Assembly: GCA_016707525.1 (NCBI GenBank) | Contig: JADJHP010000009.1 | Location: 1 to 64,000, forward strand | Source of the DNA: Ignavibacteriota bacterium | Lineage (GTDB): Bacteria > Bacteroidota > Ignavibacteria > UBA10030 > UBA6906 | Length of the DNA stretch: 64,000 bases | Reading direction: 5' to 3' | Shown: positions 34,161 through 42,518 of the stretch, in pieces | How positions within the stretch are numbered: the first letter of the stretch is position 1 | Layout of the letters: each line of letters starts with the position of its first letter | Position numbers and translations under genes: made by a program | Notes under the pieces: generated by a model | Databases searched by the model: none | What the model was told of the DNA's origin: nothing | Seen by the model: only the letters and a program-made list of their open reading frames with translations

Positions 34161-34643
34161 ATGGACATCCAGCGACGCATTGCCATGATGGAATTGGCGC
34201 TCACGCGCCAGCTAAAGACGAACGTGGCTGCCGACACGAAGGTCTCCACGCTGATCGGGATCAACACGACCATGCTTGCCGTCCTCGCCGCCCTCATCAC
34301 CCGCATCGGTGATGCCTCGGTCTGGATGGTGCTGCTGGTCGTCCTCTCTGCAACAGGCCTCCTGATCGGGATCCTCTTCCTCTCCCTCAGCTCGGGACCA
34401 CGCACGTCGCGGACCACATCCTCGATCATCTTCTTCGGGAGCATCGCCCGCATGACCGATACCGCCTATAGCGAGACCGTGAAGAATATCACCGCGGAAG
34501 AGTACCTGGACGATCTGATCGAACAGACCCACCGTACAGCAGAGATCGCCACCGCCAAATACCGGTGGATCCAGCGCGCGCAGCTCGCGTGGTACATCTC
34601 CATCGTCCCGTGGCTCATCGCGGTCTACAACCTCGCACAATGA
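34161..34643 (+). CDS. Pycsar effector-like (PycTM/DUF5706-type) membrane protein, no cyclase partner
   Basis: 160 residues, 28 bases after the fucosidase stop. An N-terminal amphipathic segment (ALTRQLKTNVAADTKVSTLIG) leads into two close membrane helices (about 32-50 and 54-77), then a cytosolic stretch FFGSIARMTDTAYSETVKNITAEEYLDDLIEQ and a final helix (AWYISIVPWLIAVYNLAQ). The pattern ADTK-x(3)-LIGIN, helix pair, FFG, then a YLxDLIxQ segment matches the PycTM (DUF5706) family, effectors that damage the inner membrane on binding cyclic pyrimidines in Pycsar anti-phage defence. No pyrimidine cyclase gene is nearby, and the stop overlaps the start of the next gene (ATGA). It may be a non-defensive homologue. 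Confidence 0.7.
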   Translation: MDIQRRIAMMELALTRQLKTNVAADTKVSTLIGINTTMLAVLAALITRIGDASVWMVLLVVLSATGLLIGILFLSLSSGPRTSRTTSSIIFFGSIARMTDTAYSETVKNITAEEYLDDLIEQTHRTAEIATAKYRWIQRAQLAWYISIVPWLIAVYNLAQ

Positions 34644-35638
34644 ATGCACTCAACCCCTCCACGAACACAACGACCGATCCAGCCCGCATGACCCACCGCG
34701 AACGCTTCATCGCAGCCCTCGAACGCCGCCCTCTCACCGGCCGGGTGCCACACTTTGAACTTGTCTTCTTCCTGACCATGGAGGCCTTCGGACGTGTGCA
34801 TCCGATCCATCGCCACTATGCGCAGTGGGACCAGATGGAAGAGCGGGAGCGGGAACTGCATCGGCGGGACATGGCGGACCTCTACATCCGGACGGCCGAG
34901 CGTTTCGAGCACGACGCGATCTTCATCCACCAGAACCCCGATACGGTGGAGGAGACGTGCCGGCTCATCGACATCATCCGGGAGCGGACGGGCGACAGAT
35001 ACTTCCTCATGATGCACGGGGACCCGACATTCGCGATCCCCGACGGCGAACGGCTTTCCCAGTTCTGCTATCGCATTGCCGATGATGCCGATGCTGTGCA
35101 TGCAGAAGCGCAGGCCCTCGTGGAACAATGGGCCGCAAGGGCAGAAGCACTCAAGGCGCATGGCGGATTGGATGGCTTCGCTCTCTGCTCGGACTACTGT
35201 TTCAATGAAGGTCCCTTCCTCAGCCCGGGGATGTTCGCCGAGTTCATCACGCCCTACCTGAAAGATGCCATTGCACGCTACCGTGCCATGGGCTTCTACA
35301 CGATCAAGCATACCGATGGGGATATCCGTCCGATCCTGGACCAACTCATCGAAACGAATCCGCACGCATTACACTCGATCGATCCGCAGGCAGGAGTGGA
35401 TATCGCGGAAGTGAAGAAACGCTATGGCGGGCAGGTGTGCCTGATCGGGAATGTGAACTGCGGCCTGCTGCAATCAGGAACCGAGGATGAGATCCGGGAG
35501 AACGTGCGGTACGCTTTGCGGCATGGCATGCCTGGCGGCGGGTACATCTTCTCGACGAGCAACTGCGTCTACACCGGCCTCCCCCTGGAACGATATGAAA
35601 TGATGCTCGAGACCTGGCGCGCCGAAGGGAACTACTGA
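34640..35638 (+). CDS. Uroporphyrinogen-decarboxylase-family protein, methyltransferase-like
   Basis: 332 residues; the ATG at 34640 overlaps the previous stop. The fold is that of URO-D/MtaA (TIM barrel): MTHRERFIAALERRP at the N-terminus, the central GFALCSDYCFNEGPFLSPGMF, YTIKHTDGDIRPILDQLIE and HSIDPQAGVDIAEVKKRYGG, and VCLIGNVNCG near the C-terminus. True HemE has an N-terminal RQAGR-type motif that is missing here. The His of KHTDG and Cys of NVNCG resemble zinc-thiolate sites of corrinoid methyltransferases (MtaA/CmuA). Members of this branch are frequent in carbohydrate clusters of Bacteroidota and Planctomycetes with no known reaction. A demethylation or methyl-transfer role is inference. 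Confidence 0.75.
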   Translation: MNALNPSTNTTTDPARMTHRERFIAALERRPLTGRVPHFELVFFLTMEAFGRVHPIHRHYAQWDQMEERERELHRRDMADLYIRTAERFEHDAIFIHQNPDTVEETCRLIDIIRERTGDRYFLMMHGDPTFAIPDGERLSQFCYRIADDADAVHAEAQALVEQWAARAEALKAHGGLDGFALCSDYCFNEGPFLSPGMFAEFITPYLKDAIARYRAMGFYTIKHTDGDIRPILDQLIETNPHALHSIDPQAGVDIAEVKKRYGGQVCLIGNVNCGLLQSGTEDEIRENVRYALRHGMPGGGYIFSTSNCVYTGLPLERYEMMLETWRAEGNY

Positions 35639-35660
35639 TCGTGGGGACAGCGGGCGTGGG

Positions 35661-36662
35661 TCAGACCCACGCCTCGTACACCGCTTCAACGTTCTCCCGC
35701 GCATTGTCCTTCCCCCATTCACATTGCGCGATCACGCCGCCCGTACCGTCATCCAGGGCGGTGCGGACCCTCTTCACCGCGGCGCGCACGTCCTCCGGTG
35801 TCCCATACGGAAGCACTCGCTGCCTGTCGATCTCCCCCCAGAACGTGATCTTGCCGCGGTACTTCCTTCCCAGCTCCTCGATGTTCATGCAGAAGAGCTG
35901 TGAATTGAGCGCATCCACACCCACCTCGATCAGGTCCGGATAGATCGCTTCGATGTTCCCATCGGAGTGGAAGAACACGCGCTTCCCGGCGCGATGAATG
36001 ATCTCACAGAATTCTTTGTAGATCGGTTTGAAGACGGCGCGCCACATCTCCGGACTGATCAGGAGGGAGATGTTCGACCCCCAGTCATCCATGAGGATGA
36101 CCCCATCCACCGAGGAGCGGGACCAGAGCATGACATCCTCGCGGTAGAAGTCGCGCACCATCCCGATAAGGGTTCGCACCTCCGCGGAATCATACGCCAG
36201 GTCCATGTACAGGTTCTCCGTCCCCCGCAGGAACTGCAGCCGTTCGAACGGGCGGGCGCACACACTGGAGAGCACGAACTTATCGGACCCCTCGCACATC
36301 CTGTTGATGTAGTCCCAATCGCGCGTCTTGAGGAAATCCCACGGCGGCTGGAAATGCGGCAGCGCACCCCAGTCGGCAAGGACCGGCCCTTTCACTTCAC
36401 CCACAACGCCGGGCTCGGCAACATGCCAGATGCTCCCCCACTCGTCGGTATAGGTACCGGCATGTGCGAGCTTCGCCAGGTCCCTGTCGTCGGAACCCGG
36501 ACTGATCTCAGGGCTTGCGAAGTCGGACGGAAAGCGGCGGAGGAGAGCATCACGCTCCTCACGACGGAAGAGGGTCACATAGGGTAACACCCACAGATCG
36601 CGCGGAGCGCGGTCCGGCGTGCGATGGTCCAGGGTTGCGAGGACTCGTTCACGGGAGGTCAT
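35661..36662 (-). CDS. Second uroporphyrinogen-decarboxylase-family protein
   Basis: 333 residues, convergent with the first URO-D-family gene and 22 bases from its stop. MTSRERVLATLDHRTPDRAPRD is the family N-terminus. Later come DGVILMDDWGSNISLLISPEMW, KRVFFHSDGNIEAIYPDLIEVG and the C-terminal DDGTGGVIAQCEWGKD. HSDGN and the late Cys fit the MtaA-like group rather than haem synthesis. The start overlaps (ATGA) the stop of the 34-residue ORF that itself overlaps the antiporter gene, so this gene belongs to a three-gene minus-strand unit. The substrate is unknown. Confidence 0.78.
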   Translation of the reverse strand: MTSRERVLATLDHRTPDRAPRDLWVLPYVTLFRREERDALLRRFPSDFASPEISPGSDDRDLAKLAHAGTYTDEWGSIWHVAEPGVVGEVKGPVLADWGALPHFQPPWDFLKTRDWDYINRMCEGSDKFVLSSVCARPFERLQFLRGTENLYMDLAYDSAEVRTLIGMVRDFYREDVMLWSRSSVDGVILMDDWGSNISLLISPEMWRAVFKPIYKEFCEIIHRAGKRVFFHSDGNIEAIYPDLIEVGVDALNSQLFCMNIEELGRKYRGKITFWGEIDRQRVLPYGTPEDVRAAVKRVRTALDDGTGGVIAQCEWGKDNARENVEAVYEAWV

Positions 36663-36763
36663 TGTCGCTGCTTCTGCTGGTGGATCCGGTAGAGCGGAAT
36701 GGTGAGAACGAACGCAGCCAATATACGGAAGAATTTCGAAAGAGGACAGCAGGTATCAGTCAT
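36659..36763 (-). CDS. 34-residue membrane-type small ORF coupled to both neighbours
   Basis: MTDTCCPLSKFFRILAAFVL followed by TIPLYRIHQQKQRQ. Its ATG lies inside the last codons of the antiporter gene (8-base overlap), and its TGA overlaps the ATG of the URO-D-family gene. It contains a Cys pair, one short hydrophobic helix (about 13-24) and a basic tail. The exact double overlap argues for translation. The alternative is that the 93 bases are a non-coding spacer with an accidental ORF. No family was recognised. Confidence 0.5.
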   Translation of the reverse strand: MTDTCCPLSKFFRILAAFVLTIPLYRIHQQKQRQ

Positions 36764-38219
36764 GCTTCTTCTGATCGAGAGCGGCACGGAGGGCGTTCAC
36801 CTGCTCATCCCCCGCAAGTGCAAGAAGCGTATCGCCTTCTTCGAGGACCGTGGCCCCCGTCGGAACAAGGTAGGTGTCGTTCCGGCCGACAAGCACGATG
36901 AGTGTATCCCGCGGCAATCCGAGTTCCACGATCGACTTCCCCGCCGCCCCGGAACCGGCGGGCAGGACGAGGTCCACCAGGTCGGTGTTGATGCCATCGG
37001 ACGAGATCATCTCGAGCGGATACTTCTTCCGGCGTTCGGCGGGGGCATCCACCTTGAAGAACCGCGCGACCGGAGGGATGGACCATCCTTGCAGCAACGC
37101 CGACGTGAGCACCACGAAGAAGACGAGGTTGAAGATGCGGTCCGCGTGCGCGATGCCGGCGATCAACGGGAATGTTGCGAGCACCACAGGGACGGCACCC
37201 CGGAGGCCTGTCCAGGCAATGAAAAGCCGTTCGCCCCAGGAACGTGACGTCAGGCCGGGCGAAAGGAGGACACCGGCCGGCCGCGCCACGAACATGAGGA
37301 AGACCGAGAGGAGGAGGCCGGCACCCAGGTCGCCCAGCGCCCGCGACGGCGTCACGAGCAGTCCCAGGGCAAGGAACATGCTGATCTGCGCGAGCCACGC
37401 CACGCCGTCGAAGAACCGGATCATGCTCTTCTGATGCAGGTACCCACCCGCTCCGGCGACGATGCCGATGAGATAGACCGCAAGGAATCCGCTCCCACCG
37501 ATCTGTGCCGTGATGGCATAGGAGAACGCGGCGAACGCAAGGCCGAACACCGGATACATCGCCTCGTGCGAGAACCGTATCCGGTTGAAGATGAACTGCA
37601 TCGCCTTCCCGAGGCCTATGCCCGCCACCGCACCGAATCCCATCTGTTTGATGAACAGGACCACGAAGTCCAGGATCCCGGTCGTTGGATCCTGGATGTA
37701 CGCGATGATCCCGATCGTGAGAAGGACCGCCATCGGATCGTTGCTGCCCGATTCGAGTTCAAGCAACGGGCGGAGCGTCCCGCGCAGGTTCACATTCTTC
37801 GTGCGGAGCACCGAAAAGACCGCAGCGGCATCGGTGGACGAGATGACCGCCCCGAGCAAGAGGCCGTACTCCAGCGGGAAGCCGAGCGCAAGGTGGGCGA
37901 ACAGTCCGGCAACGAGGGCCGTCACCAATACCCCGACGGTGGCCAGACTGAACGCATGGAAGGCAACGGGCCGGGTGTCCGACCAGTGCGTATCCAGGCC
38001 GCCAGCGAACAGGATGAAGACCAGACAGATGATGCCTACGGACTGCGTGAGGCCGGTATTATCGTAGACGATCCCGCCGGGGCCATCCACCCCCGCCAGC
38101 ATGCCGATGCCCAGGAACAGCACAAGGACCGGCACGCCGGCATTGTCCGACAACCGGGCGATCGCGATGCTCAGGAGGATCAGAGAGGACCCTATCAACA
38201 GCAGGAGTTCCAGGCTCAT
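36756..38219 (-). CDS. Potassium/proton antiporter (CPA1, NhaP2/CvrA-like)
   Basis: 487 residues from the ATG at 38219 (MSLELLLLIGSSLILLSIAI); an in-frame extension to 38303 is not like the family. About 12 membrane helices with GIGMLAGVDGPGGIVYDN, the ion-site helix LLLGAVISSTDAAAVFSVLR and LLELESGSNDPMAVLLT (the ND pair of CPA antiporters), and WTGLRGAVPVVLATFPLIAG. The C-terminal 75 residues form a TrkA-C domain (VDLVLPAGSGAAGKSIVELGLP, GATVLEEGDTLLALAGDEQ), which binds a regulatory ligand in this subfamily. It exchanges K+ or Na+ for H+ across the inner membrane. The small ORF and a URO-D-family gene follow in an overlapping unit. Confidence 0.88.
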   Translation of the reverse strand: MSLELLLLIGSSLILLSIAIARLSDNAGVPVLVLFLGIGMLAGVDGPGGIVYDNTGLTQSVGIICLVFILFAGGLDTHWSDTRPVAFHAFSLATVGVLVTALVAGLFAHLALGFPLEYGLLLGAVISSTDAAAVFSVLRTKNVNLRGTLRPLLELESGSNDPMAVLLTIGIIAYIQDPTTGILDFVVLFIKQMGFGAVAGIGLGKAMQFIFNRIRFSHEAMYPVFGLAFAAFSYAITAQIGGSGFLAVYLIGIVAGAGGYLHQKSMIRFFDGVAWLAQISMFLALGLLVTPSRALGDLGAGLLLSVFLMFVARPAGVLLSPGLTSRSWGERLFIAWTGLRGAVPVVLATFPLIAGIAHADRIFNLVFFVVLTSALLQGWSIPPVARFFKVDAPAERRKKYPLEMISSDGINTDLVDLVLPAGSGAAGKSIVELGLPRDTLIVLVGRNDTYLVPTGATVLEEGDTLLALAGDEQVNALRAALDQKKHD

Positions 38220-38310
38220 ACCAGAAGATACAAAAATCCCCGCGTCGTTCAAGGGGAACGCGCTCCTCAGATCCCCGTCGCCCCAGCAACGGATCGGGAC
38301 CAATGCTGAT

Positions 38311-38342
38311 TTTGCAACACCATAAAAAAACTCGTACCTTAG
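38311..38342 (+). promoter_or_regulatory. Candidate Bacteroidota-type promoter of gpmA
   Basis: TTTG (38311-38314), 20 bases, TACCTTAG (38335-38342), seven of eight positions of TAnnTTTG. A ribosome-binding AGAAGG follows at 38365. Confidence 0.55.
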
Positions 38343-38381
38343 AAGGACGTATCACCGCCACCAGAGAAGGACACAGTGACA

Positions 38382-39128
38382 ATGAAGAAGATCGTACTGC
38401 TCCGCCACGGCGAGAGCACATGGAACAAGGAGAACCGGTTCACGGGATGGACCGACGTCGGACTGAGCGAGAAGGGCATGGAGGAAGCGCGTGAGGCGGG
38501 CCGGACACTGAAGAAGGATGGGTACGTGTTCGACGTGGCGTACACCTCGGTGCTGTCGCGCGCGATCAAGACGCTCTGGACCGCGCTCGAGGAGCAGGGA
38601 CAGATGTACCTCCCGATCCATAACACGTGGCGCCTGAACGAGCGTCACTACGGCGGGCTCCAGGGACTGAACAAGGCAGAGACCGCGGAGAAGCACGGGA
38701 TGGACCAGGTGAAGATCTGGCGCCGCAGCTACGACATCCCGCCGCCGCCGCTCACGCTCTCCGATCCGCGCCATCCGTCGCACGATCCGCGGTATGCCGG
38801 GCTCGATCCGAAGGACATGCCGCTGACGGAATCTCTGAAGGATACCGTTGCCCGGTTCCTGCCGTACTGGCACGAGACCATCGCTCCTGCCGTGAAGTCC
38901 GGCAAGCGCGTGCTCATCGCCGCCCACGGCAACAGCCTCCGTGCCCTCGTGAAGTATCTGGACAATGTCCCCGAGTCGGAGATCGTGGAACTGAACATCC
39001 CCACGGCCGTGCCCCTCGTCTATGAACTCGACGACGACCTGAAGCCGATCCGCCACTACTACCTCGGCGATACTGCAGCGATCGAAGCAGCAGCCAAAGC
39101 GGTCGCCGACCAGTTGAAGAAAAAGTAG
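38382..39128 (+). CDS. gpmA: 2,3-bisphosphoglycerate-dependent phosphoglycerate mutase
   Basis: 248 residues. ATG at 38382; a GTG two codons earlier (38376) is better spaced from AGAAGG and is a possible alternative. The phospho-histidine motif LLRHGEST stands at the N-terminus, then ENRFTGWTDVGLSEKGMEEA, the family's NERHYGGLQGLNKAETAEKHG and the second catalytic His in VLIAAHGNSLRALVKYL. It interconverts 3- and 2-phosphoglycerate in glycolysis and gluconeogenesis. It is a single gene with its own promoter, divergent from the antiporter and convergent with the MFS gene. Confidence 0.94.
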   Translation: MKKIVLLRHGESTWNKENRFTGWTDVGLSEKGMEEAREAGRTLKKDGYVFDVAYTSVLSRAIKTLWTALEEQGQMYLPIHNTWRLNERHYGGLQGLNKAETAEKHGMDQVKIWRRSYDIPPPPLTLSDPRHPSHDPRYAGLDPKDMPLTESLKDTVARFLPYWHETIAPAVKSGKRVLIAAHGNSLRALVKYLDNVPESEIVELNIPTAVPLVYELDDDLKPIRHYYLGDTAAIEAAAKAVADQLKKK

Positions 39129-39153
39129 CGCAGCCTGCGCCGTGTGATACAAG

Positions 39154-39184
39154 ACAGTCCGTCCCGATGTTCGGGACGGACTGT
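39154..39184. terminator. Bidirectional terminator between gpmA and the MFS gene
   Basis: A 14-base perfect stem (ACAGTCCGTCCCGA and complement) with a 3-base loop, followed on the plus strand by TCGTGTTTCT. Confidence 0.8.
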
Positions 39185-39192
39185 TCGTGTTT

Positions 39193-40395
39193 CTAGCCTT
39201 CGGTCCGTTCCCCCTCGACGATCACGTCGAAGTTCAAACGTTTCTCCACGATCAGGAAGTACGGGATGGCACATCCGGCGAGGGCCGCGGTCGCAAGGAA
39301 CGCCGTCTGGTACCCGAACTGGCCGATCAAGAGCCCTGTGACAATGGAACCAGTCCCGATCCCCGTATCGAACGCCGCAAGCACACTCCCGAATGCGGCC
39401 CCCCGCCTGTTCGCCGGTACACGCTGGATGATATAGGCCGAGAACACGGGAAACACGTTCCCGATCCCGAGTCCATACACGATCGCGGCCGCGATGAACA
39501 TGGCCTTGGTCGTCCCGAAGGCAAGCAGGACCAAACCGAGGAAGATCAGCGCAAGGCTGGGGATCATGATCTTGTGATGGCCGAGCCGGTCTGCAAGTGG
39601 TCCGGCCAGCGGGCGTGTCAGGAGGATCATGATGGCATTCACCGTGAAGAAGAGACCTGGCGGTTCGATCCCGTGCGCACGGGCGAAGACGGCGGAGAAC
39701 GCCGTAGCGCCTCCATGCCCTACCGCATACATGAAGAGCGCGGTCGAGAGGGCCAGGACCCGCCATTCCACGAGATCGCGCAGGCCGGGGAGCGGGCCGG
39801 GGGGCACTTCGTGCCGCGCAGTCTCCGGGAGTCTCCAGGCAATGAGAAGCATCATCAGGTTCATCACCCCGATAGAGACACAGAGCCAGACCCATCCGAA
39901 GGAATAGATCCAGAGGCCCAGGGACGGGGCGGTGGCGACCGCCAGGATGCTCGCCATCCCCCAGTAGCTGATCCCTTCCGCGCGGCGATGGGCGGGTATG
40001 ATGTCCGTGATGTACGCGGATGAAGCGGAAAGGAGCCCCGACCAGAAGATCCCATGGAAGATCACGATGACCAGCGGGATGTGATAATTCGGACTCACCG
40101 CATACCCGACAGAGAACACCGTCAGCGCACCACTTCCGATCATCAACACCTTCCGCCGCCCCCAGCGATCCGCCAGAGCACCGGTCAGCGGGGCCGACAA
40201 GGCCGACGCGTAGGTCAGAAATCCGAGAAAGAGCCCGGCCGTGAATGTTGTCCCACCGAGGTCGATGATCCGGAACGGTGCCGTCGGGAAGAGTTGAAAT
40301 GCTGAGAGGAAGACGGTGAAGGAGTAGAGGCACATCAGAAAGAACTGCGGCGTAAAAAGCCGGTCTTCCGGTGCGACGGGCTCACGCTTCAGCAC
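39193..40395 (-). CDS. Major facilitator superfamily transporter
   Basis: 400 residues and 12 membrane helices in two halves. Each half has the MFS loop 2-3 motif: TGALADRWGRRKVLMIGSGA and AGPLADRLGHHKIMIP. The start overlaps the stop of the upstream nucleotidyltransferase gene, which in turn overlaps a GHMP sugar kinase gene. That context suggests uptake of the free sugar later phosphorylated by the kinase; drug export is the generic alternative for this family. The substrate cannot be read from the sequence. Confidence 0.88.
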   Translation of the reverse strand: MLKREPVAPEDRLFTPQFFLMCLYSFTVFLSAFQLFPTAPFRIIDLGGTTFTAGLFLGFLTYASALSAPLTGALADRWGRRKVLMIGSGALTVFSVGYAVSPNYHIPLVIVIFHGIFWSGLLSASSAYITDIIPAHRRAEGISYWGMASILAVATAPSLGLWIYSFGWVWLCVSIGVMNLMMLLIAWRLPETARHEVPPGPLPGLRDLVEWRVLALSTALFMYAVGHGGATAFSAVFARAHGIEPPGLFFTVNAIMILLTRPLAGPLADRLGHHKIMIPSLALIFLGLVLLAFGTTKAMFIAAAIVYGLGIGNVFPVFSAYIIQRVPANRRGAAFGSVLAAFDTGIGTGSIVTGLLIGQFGYQTAFLATAALAGCAIPYFLIVEKRLNFDVIVEGERTEG

Positions 40396-41288
40396 GACGG
40401 CCTGCCTCCCGGCCCCGCCGCGAAGAGGTCGCGCAGGACCGCGATATCGCGCACACCTGTCAGGTCCGGAACGTGCTCCGCAAGGGGGATGGCACGCACG
40501 GCGTGCGGATCTGCCGACAGCAATGCCACCACCGCGGCAGGGAGTTCTTTCTCACCGCGCACCGGATGCAGCGGGAGACGCTCGAGCACAGGAAGGATCG
40601 CGTCGTAGGTGAACCGGAAGATGTTCATGCTCACCCCGATGCGGCCGCTCGTCTCACGTGCGCGGGCGAGTTCCGACGCACCGGGCTTCTCGATGATCGC
40701 CTGGAGATACCCGGCCGCATCCTTCACGAGCACCGCGAAGTTGCGGATGCGTTCTTCGTCGAACTGCAATGCCTCACGGTCATAGTCGATGAGCGCATGC
40801 GGTGATGCGCATTCCGCAAGGAGCCGGAACGCACGCGGGGAATACAGGTTGTCGCCGTTACAGACCGTGAACGCCTGCCCCGACCATTCCGGAGCCGCGT
40901 GCAGCGCATGTTCGAGCGCATCGGCCGTGCCGAGGGGTTTCGTTCTTCCATCGGGAATGGGCTGGGTGGCGAAGGTCCAGCGGATGCCGGGGAATTCGCC
41001 GGCCGCCGAACGCTCCTCGATATACTCTCTGAGGGCTGCATTGCGGGCACCAAGAAGAAGCACAACATGCGTGTACCCGGTGGATGCCGCATTCCATGTC
41101 AGGTAGGAGATCAGCGGGCGCCCGGCGGGATCAACGCCCACCATGGTCTTTCCGCCACGGGCGATCTGTGCCGATGTTTCGGCATCAGGTGCTCCGAATT
41201 GCGATGCGGTGGCCGCCATGCGCGATGAGAGGCCGCCGGCAAGGATCACGAGACGGTGGCCGGTGGCCGGAGAGCGATCAGTCTGCAC
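40389..41288 (-). CDS. Sugar-1-phosphate nucleotidyltransferase-like protein
   Basis: 299 residues, starting at a GTG (41288) that overlaps the kinase stop by 11 bases; a longer frame to 41438 is an antisense artefact over the kinase. The nucleotide-binding start HRLVILAGGLSSRM, the GGKTMVGVDPAGRPLISY acceptor segment, LGTADALEHAL (nucleotide specificity) and VCNGDNLYSPRAF (metal-binding D) identify an NTP_transferase fold. Such enzymes join a sugar 1-phosphate to UTP, GTP or CTP, or sense nucleotide sugars. Coupled to an anomeric-type kinase it would complete a salvage route from free sugar to nucleotide sugar. The identity of the sugar is unknown. Confidence 0.8.
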   Translation of the reverse strand: MQTDRSPATGHRLVILAGGLSSRMAATASQFGAPDAETSAQIARGGKTMVGVDPAGRPLISYLTWNAASTGYTHVVLLLGARNAALREYIEERSAAGEFPGIRWTFATQPIPDGRTKPLGTADALEHALHAAPEWSGQAFTVCNGDNLYSPRAFRLLAECASPHALIDYDREALQFDEERIRNFAVLVKDAAGYLQAIIEKPGASELARARETSGRIGVSMNIFRFTYDAILPVLERLPLHPVRGEKELPAAVVALLSADPHAVRAIPLAEHVPDLTGVRDIAVLRDLFAAGPGGRPSC

Positions 41289-42348
41289 GGACGCCCTCCG
41301 CCATGCTGACCACCCAGGCTTCACCGCCGGCATCGCGCACGGCCTGCGCGACCCGCTCCGGATCTTCGGGGGCGTAGGCGAACATGCACCCACCGCCGCC
41401 CGAACCGTTGATCTTGGCTCCATACGCGCCCGCGGCATTCGCCGCCGCGATCATCCGGTCGATCTTGGGCGTAGAGATCCGAAGCACCTCGCGAAGAACT
41501 GCCTGATGCTCGGTCAGCAGTCCGCCAATATGCCGGTGGTCCGGTGATGGCGACATCAAGACCTGTCTCGCATCATGCGTCAATTGCCGGTTCCTGATCG
41601 TGCCCTGCAGAAGCGTCGCCTGCTCCTCGTTCAGTTCAGGAGCAAGGTCCGCAATGGTGCCGGCCGTTGCGGTCTGCAAGGAGAAGCCGGGATGCCGGCG
41701 CTCGAGTACGTGGGAAAGCGCCACGACCTGGTTCTTCACGCGCGCAAGAATGCCCTTGGTGTCTTTCGGCTCACGCGAATTGCCGAGCACGAATGTCCCG
41801 AGGGGGACCGACAACTTCTCGATCCGTAGCGCCGGAGCGAAGTCGATGGTCAGGATGCCACCCAATGCCGTGGAGTAATGGTCCATCTGTCCGCCGGGTT
41901 CGCCGAACTCGATGACCTCAGCTTCGTGCGCAAGCCGGGCACATTCTTCGGGAGAGAGCAGTTGTTCCTGATCGCTCAGGCGCCCGAGGACGGCTATCCA
42001 GGTCACCAGCATGGCGGAGGAACTCGATGTCCCCGCATTGATGGGGATCTTCCCTTCCATCCATGCACGCAGACCTTTGCTGAAGGTGAACCCGTGGCGG
42101 CGGATGACATTCACGCCGCTCCGCAGATAATCCCGGTCGTTCCGGTACTCCAACGGACCATCCAGCGAGAACCTGTCGCCGGACTGCAGATCGGGAAGAT
42201 CGATGTGGACCGTCCGCTCGTCCGTGTGCCGTGCATCGATGGCGATACGAAGGGAAATTGCGCAGGGGATGACAGGGAGATGGAGGTAGTCCTGGTGTTC
42301 GCCGAAGAGACACACCCGGCCAGGAGTGGAAAATCGTACGTTCGACAT
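41278..42348 (-). CDS. GHMP-family sugar kinase (galactokinase/fucokinase-like)
   Basis: 356 residues from the ATG at 42348 with CAGG upstream. The N-terminal GRVCLFGEHQDYLHLPVIP resembles the galactokinase GEHxDY signature. The ATP-binding GHMP motif is KIPINAGTSSSSAML, and the C-terminal motif is YGAKINGSGGGGCMFAYA. Members phosphorylate the anomeric hydroxyl of galactose, fucose, glucuronate or related sugars. Its place as the first gene of an overlapping trio with a nucleotidyltransferase and an MFS transporter, plus the alpha-fucosidase elsewhere in the window, makes a fucose-type salvage route one possibility. This is inference only. Confidence 0.84.
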   Translation of the reverse strand: MSNVRFSTPGRVCLFGEHQDYLHLPVIPCAISLRIAIDARHTDERTVHIDLPDLQSGDRFSLDGPLEYRNDRDYLRSGVNVIRRHGFTFSKGLRAWMEGKIPINAGTSSSSAMLVTWIAVLGRLSDQEQLLSPEECARLAHEAEVIEFGEPGGQMDHYSTALGGILTIDFAPALRIEKLSVPLGTFVLGNSREPKDTKGILARVKNQVVALSHVLERRHPGFSLQTATAGTIADLAPELNEEQATLLQGTIRNRQLTHDARQVLMSPSPDHRHIGGLLTEHQAVLREVLRISTPKIDRMIAAANAAGAYGAKINGSGGGGCMFAYAPEDPERVAQAVRDAGGEAWVVSMAEGVRAD

Positions 42349-42458
42349 TGCCTGCAAGGATAGTGGAGACGATAATATACGTCATTCTATTCTGAATTGC
42401 AGGAAAGGAGAGAGTGTGGTCCGCAGGGAAGGCCGGAGAAGCCGGGCATAAAAGCACA

Positions 42459-42494
42459 GATGGTGACGGCGTTTCCCCTCGCGCCGTCACCATC
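42459..42494 (-). terminator. Hairpin terminator after the response-regulator gene
   Basis: A 13-base perfect stem (GATGGTGACGGCG and complement) with a 10-base loop, 24 bases beyond the stop of the minus-strand receiver gene. Confidence 0.7.
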
Positions 42495-42518
42495 TCTCCC
42501 CGGTGATAAATACGTGGA

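Noticed and set aside
40389..41438. Longer nucleotidyltransferase with 50 extra N-terminal residues
   Set aside because: The extension lies opposite coding kinase sequence in another frame and is Arg/Pro-rich. The GTG at 41288 gives the proper family start.
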